Assembly (NCBI GenBank): GCA_910577555.1
Contig: CAJTLF010000030.1
Span: 1-5,697 of the forward strand
Direction of reading: 5' to 3'
DNA: 5,697 bases
From: an uncultured Christensenella sp.
Lineage (GTDB): Bacteria; Bacillota; Clostridia; Christensenellales; Borkfalkiaceae
Of this stretch, positions 1 through 4,755 are shown one piece after another. A model generated the notes under the pieces. The model saw nothing but the letters and a program-made list of their open reading frames with translations. It did not search any database and had not been told where the DNA came from. Each line of letters begins with the position of its first letter. The first letter of the stretch is position 1. Position numbers and translations under genes: made by a program.

Positions 1-31
1 GGCGGGTAAACCCTACAAGGGTTTACCCGCC
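1..31 (-). terminator. Perfect 13-bp hairpin, probable terminator of the acidic zinc-ribbon gene
   Basis: Two exactly complementary 13-base arms (1-13 and 19-31) flank a 5-base loop. The hairpin lies about 50 bases beyond the stop codon of the minus-strand gene at 81-578, the usual place for an intrinsic terminator. The U-tract expected on the minus strand would fall left of base 1, outside the window, so the call cannot be completed. There is no T-run after base 31, so it is unlikely to terminate plus-strand transcription. Confidence 0.6.
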
Positions 32-48
32 GCGTATCGGTACTATGT

Positions 49-90
49 TTTAATTAAAAATCGCCGTCTTTTATATTTAATTAAAAATCG
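49..90. repeat. 15-bp direct repeat duplicating a gene's 3' end
   Basis: The 15-mer TTTAATTAAAAATCG occurs at 49-63 and again at 76-90, 27 bases apart. The right copy contains the stop codon and last two codons (Asp-Phe-stop) of the minus-strand gene. The left copy would read Asp-Phe-stop in the same frame, because 27 is a multiple of three. It looks like a small tandem duplication of the gene end. Readthrough of the first stop would add eight residues before the second. Confidence 0.6.
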
Positions 91-578
91 TCGTCGTCAT
101 CGTCTTCGTCGTCTTCATCATCGTCGAACTCGTCGTCTTCAAGGTCTGAAAGGGAATCGACGTCGTCAAAATCGTCTTCGTCGTTGTCGTAGTCGTACTC
201 TTCTTCGTCGTCGTGGGAGAACTCTTCTTCAATCTCTTCCTGAAGTTCTTCGTCCACGGTAAGGTCCGAATCGTCTTCTTCGAGATAGTTTTTCCACTCT
301 TCGTCGTTTTCGATATCGACGTCGTCTTCTTCGTATTCCTGCTGGGCTTTGCAACTTTCGCACATCTTTTCGCCGACGGGAACGTGGTTTACGCCGCATA
401 TAGGGCAAATTTCTTCGCCGCCGAGCTCGGCGTCGAGTTCTTCGAAATCTTCTTCGTCAAGGTCTGCAAACTGTAATTTCTTGCCCTTTAATTCGGCAAT
501 ACAGACGTCGCAATACTCCTGCCTTTCCGAGTCGATATAGTTCAGCTCGCATCTCGGGCATTTAACGTATTTTACCAT
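81..578 (-). CDS. Double zinc-ribbon protein with hyperacidic C-terminal tail
   Basis: Function unknown; 165 residues from the chosen start. The N-terminal third carries two likely zinc ribbons: Cys7-x2-Cys10 with Cys23-x2-Cys26, and Cys58-x2-Cys61 with Cys73-x2-Cys76. From about residue 81 the protein is almost only Asp and Glu: 55 of the last 85 residues are acidic, the last Lys is residue 96, there is no later Lys or Arg, and it ends in six Asp and a Phe. It should be cytoplasmic; no signal peptide or membrane segment is seen. The start is taken at the ATG ending at 578, since GGAG lies six bases before it; an ATG two codons upstream (584) abuts GGAG and is poorly placed. From memory, similar ribbon proteins with acidic tails occur in Clostridia without assigned roles. 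An acidic tail next to a nucleic-acid-type ribbon suggests contact with RNA polymerase, RNA or a basic protein, by analogy with the RpoE (delta) tail; this is inference. Confidence 0.88.
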   Translation of the reverse strand: MVKYVKCPRCELNYIDSERQEYCDVCIAELKGKKLQFADLDEEDFEELDAELGGEEICPICGVNHVPVGEKMCESCKAQQEYEEDDVDIENDEEWKNYLEEDDSDLTVDEELQEEIEEEFSHDDEEEYDYDNDEDDFDDVDSLSDLEDDEFDDDEDDEDDDDDDF

Positions 579-584
579 ACTCAT

Positions 585-588
585 CTCC
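585..588 (-). promoter_or_regulatory. Ribosome binding site that decides the zinc-ribbon start
   Basis: GGAG on the minus strand directly abuts the ATG at 582-584 but lies six bases before the in-frame ATG at 576-578. Normal Shine-Dalgarno spacing therefore favours the second ATG, shortening the protein by two residues to begin Met-Val-Lys-Tyr. Confidence 0.65.
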
Positions 589-590
589 GT

Positions 591-606
591 ATCGGTTTAA
601 ACCGAT
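591..606. promoter_or_regulatory. 16-bp perfect palindrome in the leader, candidate operator
   Basis: ATCGGTTTAAACCGAT is a perfect inverted repeat centred between 598 and 599. It sits between the predicted transcription start (near 624) and the ribosome site (585-588) of the zinc-ribbon gene. It fits a dimeric repressor site; as RNA it would form only a short hairpin. I do not recognise the motif as that of a known regulator. Confidence 0.45.
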
Positions 607-629
607 TTAACACAAATATCAAGTGCTAA
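607..629. promoter_or_regulatory. Imperfect inverted repeat over the transcription start
   Basis: TTAACAC (607-613) and GTGCTAA (623-629) form a seven-base inverted repeat with one mismatch and a nine-base gap. It lies just downstream of the -10 box (631-636) and covers the predicted start of transcription, where a bound repressor would block initiation. The right arm resembles half of a CIRCE element, but arm composition and overall length do not fit CIRCE. Confidence 0.3.
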
Positions 630-630
630 C

Positions 631-659
631 ATTATATTAATATTTATCTTTTTTGTAAA
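631..659 (-). promoter_or_regulatory. Sigma-A promoter of the zinc-ribbon gene
   Basis: On the minus strand TTTACA (654-659) and a consensus TATAAT (631-636) are separated by exactly 17 bases. Transcription should begin near 624, giving a leader of about 45 bases that carries the palindrome at 591-606. Confidence 0.75.
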
Positions 660-698
660 CTCTTTTTTTATTCTTTTTTTCGCATTTTTTATTTTTTT
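660..698 (-). promoter_or_regulatory. Phased A-tracts, UP-element-like, upstream of the -35 box
   Basis: On the minus strand runs of six or seven A occupy 663-669, 674-680, 685-690 and 692-698, the first three starting 11 bases apart. They lie immediately upstream of the -35 box at 654-659. A-tracts repeated at about one helical turn bend DNA, and A-rich DNA here can bind the RNA polymerase alpha subunit, so this promoter is probably strong. The sequence is seen; the effect is inferred. Confidence 0.5.
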
Positions 699-702
699 GC
701 AT

Positions 703-735
703 AAAAAATCCCCTGCGGTCGCGCCGCGGGGGATT
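703..735 (-). terminator. Intrinsic terminator of the lipoprotein gene
   Basis: Arms of 12 bases at 707-718 and 724-735 pair with one mismatch around a five-base loop. On the minus strand the GC-rich stem runs into six U (703-708). It begins 12 bases past the stop codon of the minus-strand lipoprotein gene and separates it from the zinc-ribbon promoter. Confidence 0.88.
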
Positions 736-746
736 AGATATTGAAA

Positions 747-2960
747 TTAGTCGGAATATACGTCCACGTTCTTGTCGTCGGTGGTGTCTACCTTTATTCT
801 CTTGCGTCTGATTTCGGGTGCGGTTTTCTTGTTGCGCTTTACGAGCCATACCGTAAGCACGGTTGCGCCCGCTGCCACGACAAGACCTATTGCGACCATA
901 CCGACGATAAAGCCTGCCTTTTCGCCGTCGGAAAGACCTTCGTACCAGCTCTTCTGCTCGTCTTCGGGATAAGCTACGAGATAGGTCGTCTGCAAGCCCT
1001 TTGCGTACGCTTCCTTGTCCTTATCCGTCATTTTGCCGATAACTGCGTAATAGTAGTCGCGCACGTTGGCGTATACGTCGGCGCCGTTGACCTTTTTGGT
1101 TGCCTTGTAGTCCGCCCAGACGGTGTTGCCTTCTGCCGCGGGGTTGCGGAATTTATCGTATTCCGTGAAGGTTTCGGGGGAATAAATCCAGTCTTCGCCT
1201 TCCTTTACCTTTCCGTTGGTTACTTCGGCAAGCTCTTTCAGATATTCGTCGTCGCCGCCGTAGTAAGCGTAATTCAAAGCCTTTTGCAGGTTGGCGTAAG
1301 TTTCGGTGGGATATTTATCGGTGTCGCCGTAAGTGTCGCTGATTATTTCGGTTATTCCTTCGAACTGTTCGTTGAGTTCGCGGATTTGACCGTTCGTCAT
1401 AACCTTGCCGTCTTTGACGAGACTGAACGCCATTATATAGTTATAAGCCGTCATATTCGCCGTTTCGCTGGCAAAGAGCAGAGTGCCGTCGAGAATTTCG
1501 GGAACGAACCAACCGCTTACCGCGTCGATATCCAAAAATCTTACGGGAGTTTTGTCCGTTTCGCCCGCGGGCATGGGTTTATAGTCGTTTATAGTACCCG
1601 AATAGTCCACGCGGTTTACCGAATAGCCGTTGCCGCCCGTCAACAGGTAATAGAGCCAGTTGTTTTCGGTATCGATTGAGAGTACGGTTGCAGTGCCGTC
1701 CTTTACTATTTTGAAGTAGTCGGGCGACTGGTCAAGGTCGGTTGAAGGCTGTAACTTGCCGTCCTTTACCTTGTTGACGGAAATGCCCGAGCTTTCGGGA
1801 ATAATTACCTGCGTAAGCGCGCCGTTGCCGTCGAAGAGATATTCGTAAGTGTCGGCTTTGGAGCCGTCCGTTAAAATACGTTTGTCCGACGCAAGGTTGT
1901 CCTTTACGGGGTGTACGGTGGAATTTTCCTTTAACGAGAACAGGTATTCGCTCGAATTGTTGGTGGTCGTTCTGGTGTAGAAGAGAGTGCCGTTTACGAA
2001 TTTTTCGGGCGTGTATTTATAGCTGAGCTCGTTCTTCTCTTCGTCCTTATTGAATACGGTCGTGGAAGTGCCTACGCTGCCAACGCCGTCAAGCACTAAC
2101 TCGCCGCAGTTGATATACATATCCTTTTCGTCGTCCCAGCCGTCGATATTGTCGGCGTTGAGCTTGTCTTTGAGCTTGTTTTCGGTTGCGGACGCCGTTA
2201 CGGTATAGAGCTGGTTATAATCGAAGTCTTTATCGGTGGAGTAGTCGTATACGTCCATCGTGTAATAAGCGCGGGGGTTATCCTTTACCTGCTTATCGAA
2301 AACGACTGCGTTTACGTCGTAAGCCAAAACGGTATCCACGCCCGTCTGCGTGTTTACGGAGTGGAGATTGGTCGTTTCAGTTTCCGAGCCTTCGAGCTTT
2401 TCGGAAGTGGCTACGTACATAAGATATACTACGTCGTTTTCTTCAACGAATCTGTACTCGTATGCGGTGGACTTGAAGCTTGCGTACGATTCTTTCATCG
2501 TTTCCGTGCCGTCGAGCTTGGTTCTCTTCATTTCGAGTACGGTATTCTGCACCGCGCCCTCCGAGCTCTTTTTGGTGGACGGAGTGCCGTAATAGATATA
2601 GTCGCCGTGGATGAATATACCCGAAGAATAGTTGGAACTGTAAGCGACGAGCGGGACTACGCAATCTACCGAAGAATAGTTGCCGTTTTTAAGGTCGGTT
2701 TTGGCGATACGGTAAATCGCGCCCTTTTCGGGAGTGCCGTAGTCGTTTACCGCGGTGTTCTGCTCTACGCCGTTGATGAAGTACACGTAGTTGCCCTTTT
2801 CTACGGCAAAGCCGCCGTTGGATACTACGCTGCCCGTGGAATAGTCGCCCGAAAGCGCGCCTGCGGAATAATAATCGGAACAGCCTGCGGCGGTTACTAC
2901 GCTTAACGCGGCAATTGCCGACGCGGTTACGCATATAATTTTAGTGAAACGTTTACTCAT
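747..2960 (-). CDS. Surface lipoprotein with DUF5050-like strand repeats and C-terminal membrane anchor
   Basis: A 737-residue predicted extracytoplasmic protein of unknown function. The N-terminus is a lipoprotein signal: basic residues 3-7, a hydrophobic stretch and Thr-Ala-Ala-Gly-Cys with Cys27 as the likely lipidated residue (Ala at -3 is acceptable rather than ideal). The body carries repeated Gly-Asp/Asn-Tyr-Ile-Tyr-Tyr type strands, at about 56-65, 119-128, 175-184, 323-332, 433-442 and 491-500, resembling DUF5050-type beta-propeller blades. Residues 530-675 look more helical and charged. A hydrophobic segment at about 683-707 is followed by Lys-Arg-Asn-Lys-Lys and a 25-residue charged tail, predicted to face the cytoplasm. 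It would thus be held in the membrane at both ends. ATG at 2958-2960 has GGAG seven bases upstream. It has its own promoter and terminator. A carbohydrate- or peptide-binding or sensory role is possible; nothing catalytic is recognised. Confidence 0.9.
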   Translation of the reverse strand: MSKRFTKIICVTASAIAALSVVTAAGCSDYYSAGALSGDYSTGSVVSNGGFAVEKGNYVYFINGVEQNTAVNDYGTPEKGAIYRIAKTDLKNGNYSSVDCVVPLVAYSSNYSSGIFIHGDYIYYGTPSTKKSSEGAVQNTVLEMKRTKLDGTETMKESYASFKSTAYEYRFVEENDVVYLMYVATSEKLEGSETETTNLHSVNTQTGVDTVLAYDVNAVVFDKQVKDNPRAYYTMDVYDYSTDKDFDYNQLYTVTASATENKLKDKLNADNIDGWDDEKDMYINCGELVLDGVGSVGTSTTVFNKDEEKNELSYKYTPEKFVNGTLFYTRTTTNNSSEYLFSLKENSTVHPVKDNLASDKRILTDGSKADTYEYLFDGNGALTQVIIPESSGISVNKVKDGKLQPSTDLDQSPDYFKIVKDGTATVLSIDTENNWLYYLLTGGNGYSVNRVDYSGTINDYKPMPAGETDKTPVRFLDIDAVSGWFVPEILDGTLLFASETANMTAYNYIMAFSLVKDGKVMTNGQIRELNEQFEGITEIISDTYGDTDKYPTETYANLQKALNYAYYGGDDEYLKELAEVTNGKVKEGEDWIYSPETFTEYDKFRNPAAEGNTVWADYKATKKVNGADVYANVRDYYYAVIGKMTDKDKEAYAKGLQTTYLVAYPEDEQKSWYEGLSDGEKAGFIVGMVAIGLVVAAGATVLTVWLVKRNKKTAPEIRRKRIKVDTTDDKNVDVYSD

Positions 2961-2986
2961 ATAAAAGCTCCGAACGGAATTTTCGT

Positions 2987-2992
2987 TATAAT
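2987..2992 (+). promoter_or_regulatory. Possible -10 box for the small plus-strand gene
   Basis: A consensus TATAAT on the plus strand lies 84 bases before the TTG start of the 74-residue gene, but no good -35 box is found 16-18 bases upstream. TATACT at 3005-3010 is an alternative -10 box, also without a convincing -35. The plus-strand promoter is therefore only tentatively placed. Confidence 0.3.
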
Positions 2993-3000
2993 CACTGTCA

Positions 3001-3029
3001 ATTATATACTAAACGGAGTTTTTAAGCAA
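3001..3029 (-). promoter_or_regulatory. Promoter of the lipoprotein gene
   Basis: On the minus strand TTGCTT (3024-3029) and consensus TATAAT (3001-3006) are 17 bases apart. The predicted start near 2994 gives a leader of about 34 bases containing the GGAG ribosome site at 2968-2971. The -35 box is only a partial match to consensus but recurs at the phosphofructokinase promoter. Confidence 0.65.
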
Positions 3030-3064
3030 TAAAAAATGCGACCATTTTAAAAAAAATAAGCGAT

Positions 3065-3070
3065 AAGGAG
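3065..3070 (+). promoter_or_regulatory. Ribosome binding site supporting a TTG start
   Basis: AAGGAG, a near-perfect Shine-Dalgarno match, ends six bases before the TTG at 3077-3079. This strong site at ideal spacing is the main reason to accept the small gene and its non-ATG start. Confidence 0.75.
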
Positions 3071-3076
3071 CAACTT

Positions 3077-3301
3077 TTGGAAAAATTCGGGATTTTAAAT
3101 TTACTTAAAGCGTTGGAAACGCTTACGCCCGCCGCGCAAAAGCAGGACGGCGACGAAAACGCCCGCACCTCGCCCGCCGCGGAGACGGCACAAACGGAAA
3201 AAACCGTGCAAAAATCGGAGAACGAACTGCCGAATATGATGGCGCAGGCGCTTTTACGGCACGAAGAGATTGCTAACAGGGTAAAGAATAACCGCCGCTG
3301 A
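3077..3301 (+). CDS. Small 74-residue protein of unknown function, TTG start
   Basis: I cannot assign a function. The protein has three parts: an N-terminal helix-prone segment (residues 1-17, rich in Leu, Ile and Phe), a low-complexity linker rich in Ala, Glu, Thr, Lys and Gln (about 18-50), and a C-terminal helix (about 53-71) containing Arg-His-Glu-Glu-Ile and ending Lys-Asn-Asn-Arg-Arg. There is no signal peptide or cysteine, so it is probably cytoplasmic. I loosely recall small clostridial proteins ending in a similar His-Asp/Glu-x-x-x-x-Arg-Val motif, unchecked. Evidence that it is a real gene: AAGGAG six bases before the TTG, a terminator right at the stop codon, and no competing gene on the other strand. 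It is the only plus-strand gene here, divergent from the lipoprotein gene and convergent with the phosphofructokinase gene. Two hydrophobic ends joined by a flexible linker would suit a tether or adaptor; that is a guess. Confidence 0.75.
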   Translation: MEKFGILNLLKALETLTPAAQKQDGDENARTSPAAETAQTEKTVQKSENELPNMMAQALLRHEEIANRVKNNRR

Positions 3302-3323
3302 AAGCGGCGGGGTTGCGGTTTTT
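3290..3323. terminator. Bidirectional terminator between convergent genes
   Basis: Seven-base GC arms (3292-3298 and 3304-3310) enclose a five-base loop that includes the TGA stop of the plus-strand gene. The plus strand reaches a five-T run at 3319-3323. On the minus strand the stem is followed by a U-rich stretch at about 3283-3291, so it can also end phosphofructokinase transcription. The two stop codons are only about 20 bases apart. An alternative plus-strand pairing of AACCGC (3290-3295) with GCGGTT (3315-3320) would put the stem directly against the T-run. Confidence 0.7.
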
Positions 3324-4557
3324 ACTTCGTTTTGGTAAAGCCGAGCTTTATGTGGCGGGGCAGTCCTTCTACCCACAGCGGCGCGATTTCCGCCTGAATG
3401 AGCGGGAATATATAGTGCGTGAGTTCGGGCTTTACTCCCGTGCCGTCTTCCGTTATCCACTCGACGGGCACTTTCTTTTCGACGTTGGCTATAAGGTGAA
3501 CGTCGGCGGGTTCGGTTATGCACATATAGGGGTCGTCCGACACTCTTTTAAGCGTTATCACCTGACCGGACAAGCCTTCGAACGCCGCCTTTACCGCCGC
3601 GCCGCCCACGTTGTACGCTTCGGTTACGTCTACGCGCGCCTGTATGTGCGACGCGCAACGCTGTAAGGACGAAAGCTCGATTGCGCGCGTTTTTACGCCG
3701 TAATTCGCCGCCACCCTGCCCGCGAGATAGCGCGCCGTGCCTGCAAGCTGTTTATGACCGAACGCGTCGACGTAGTCTACGTGTTCCGCAAGCTCGCAAA
3801 CGTATCTGCCGTCGGCTACCTTTACGCCTTCCGAAACGGCGATTACCACCGAGCGGTTCTGCTTTAACATTACGCCCACGTCGGCAATGAATTTATCCAC
3901 GTCGAAAACCACTTCGGGAAGGTAAATCAGGTCTACCCCTTCGCAGTCTTCACCCTTTGCAAGCGCGGTTGCCGCGGTTAGCCAGCCCGCGTTGCGCCCC
4001 ATTACTTCTATTACCGAAACCACGGGATAGTCGTAAACAAGCCCGTCGCGGATTATTTCCTTAGTGGTTGCCGCGATATACTTCGCCGCACTGCCGAAGC
4101 CGGGCGTGTGGTCGGTTATTGCAAGGTCGTTATCTATGGTCTTGGGTACGCCGATAAATTTTACGGGACTTTTTATGCGCTTTGCGTAGTCGGTAAGGCG
4201 CATAATCGTGTCCATGGAGTCGTTGCCGCCTATATAGAAAAACGCGTAAATTTCCAGCTCTTCGAGCTTTGCGAAAATTTTATCGTAAGTTTTTTCGTTG
4301 CCGTCTATATCGGGGAGCTTATAACGGCACGAGCCGAGAAAGGACGACGGAGTTCTCTTTAACAAGTCCATATCGATGTCGTTTTTAAGACTTTCGGAAA
4401 GGTTTACGATATCCCCGTCTAAAAGTCCCTTTACGCCGTGCACCATTCCGTACACGATATCCGCGCCCCTGTCGCGAGCCGTCTTGTATACGCCGAGCAA
4501 CGACGAATTGATTACTGCCGTCGGTCCGCCCGACTGTCCTACGATTACGTTCTTCAT
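3322..4557 (-). CDS. pfp: PPi-dependent 6-phosphofructokinase
   Basis: Cytoplasmic glycolytic enzyme of the PfkA superfamily that phosphorylates fructose 6-phosphate to fructose 1,6-bisphosphate, predicted to use pyrophosphate reversibly (EC 2.7.1.90). Numbering from the ATG (411 residues): Gln-Ser-Gly-Gly-Pro-Thr-Ala-Val-Ile-Asn at 8-17 forms the phosphoryl-donor loop; Gly-Gly-Asn-Asp at 110-113 has Asp where ATP enzymes have Gly, which blocks ATP; Pro-Lys-Thr-Ile-Asp-Asn-Asp at 138-144 has the Lys139 typical of PPi enzymes (Gly in ATP enzymes) and catalytic Asp142; Met-Gly-Arg-Asn-Ala-Gly-Trp at 186-192 and Pro-Glu-Val at 214-216 bind fructose 6-phosphate. Length fits the roughly 400-residue PPi group rather than the 320-residue allosteric ATP enzymes. 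A GTG at 4564-4566 opens the same frame, but the AAAGGTGG ribosome site overlaps that GTG and is well spaced for the ATG at 4555-4557. It stands alone with its own promoter. Donor choice is inferred from the two residues. Confidence 0.95.
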   Translation of the reverse strand: MKNVIVGQSGGPTAVINSSLLGVYKTARDRGADIVYGMVHGVKGLLDGDIVNLSESLKNDIDMDLLKRTPSSFLGSCRYKLPDIDGNEKTYDKIFAKLEELEIYAFFYIGGNDSMDTIMRLTDYAKRIKSPVKFIGVPKTIDNDLAITDHTPGFGSAAKYIAATTKEIIRDGLVYDYPVVSVIEVMGRNAGWLTAATALAKGEDCEGVDLIYLPEVVFDVDKFIADVGVMLKQNRSVVIAVSEGVKVADGRYVCELAEHVDYVDAFGHKQLAGTARYLAGRVAANYGVKTRAIELSSLQRCASHIQARVDVTEAYNVGGAAVKAAFEGLSGQVITLKRVSDDPYMCITEPADVHLIANVEKKVPVEWITEDGTGVKPELTHYIFPLIQAEIAPLWVEGLPRHIKLGFTKTK

Positions 4558-4562
4558 TTTTG

Positions 4563-4570
4563 CCACCTTT
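4563..4570 (-). promoter_or_regulatory. Ribosome binding site that decides the pfp start
   Basis: AAAGGTGG on the minus strand ends five bases before the ATG at 4555-4557 and overlaps the in-frame GTG at 4564-4566. The GTG itself has no Shine-Dalgarno match at usable distance, so the ATG is the better start. Confidence 0.7.
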
Positions 4571-4589
4571 TATCAATTATATTGCAATT

Positions 4590-4618
4590 ATTATACACGA
4601 TATATTTGACAAAAGCAA
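4590..4618 (-). promoter_or_regulatory. Promoter of the phosphofructokinase gene
   Basis: On the minus strand TTGCTT (4613-4618) and consensus TATAAT (4590-4595) are 17 bases apart, the same boxes and spacing as the lipoprotein promoter. Transcription should begin near 4583, giving a leader of about 25 bases. No catabolite-repression (cre) or other known operator is recognised around it. Confidence 0.7.
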
Positions 4619-4628
4619 CAGTAAATAT

Positions 4629-4667
4629 AAAAAAAATCCCCGCGAAAAGCGCACTTTCCATAGGGAA
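4629..4667 (-). terminator. Possible second terminator downstream of the yoaP-like gene
   Basis: On the minus strand a GC-rich segment able to fold weakly (UCCC with GGGA, and GCG with CGC around a CUUUU loop) runs into eight U at 4629-4636. It lies past the long palindrome at 4688-4715 and just before the pfp promoter, so it could catch readthrough. The stem is interrupted and the call is weak. Confidence 0.3.
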
Positions 4668-4683
4668 CATACATGCGATTATA

Positions 4684-4715
4684 AAAGAGCTCTCAAACAA
4701 ATTTGTTTGAGAGCT
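4684..4715 (-). terminator. Long palindromic terminator of the yoaP-like gene
   Basis: A perfect 28-base palindrome spans 4688-4715 with its centre at 4701/4702, about 40 bases past the stop codon of the minus-strand gene at 4756. On the minus strand the stem is followed by CUUUUAUAAU, a modest U-tract. The plus strand also ends in four T (4715-4718), but no plus-strand gene precedes it. Confidence 0.7.
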
Positions 4716-4755
4716 TTTAACTAAACATTTTAATAACAATAAATTGAAATTTACA

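Noticed and set aside
607..629. CIRCE heat-shock (HrcA) operator
   Set aside because: Only the right arm (AAGTGCTAA) resembles CIRCE. The left arm is not TTAGCACTC at the required nine-base spacing, and the gene is not a chaperone.
637..849. Minus-strand 70-codon basic open frame at the end of the lipoprotein gene
   Set aside because: It is an alternative frame of the lipoprotein 3' end continuing through the terminator and A-tracts; the Lys/Arg richness comes from A-rich non-coding DNA.
741..1679. Long plus-strand open frame (312 codons) opposite the lipoprotein gene
   Set aside because: It is an antisense shadow: no ribosome site, Cys- and Phe-rich composition typical of reverse-frame translation, and the minus-strand frame has signal peptide, terminator and promoter.
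2361..2906. Plus-strand open frame (181 codons) opposite the N-terminal half of the lipoprotein
   Set aside because: Shadow of the minus-strand coding frame, with no start signals and no recognisable domain.
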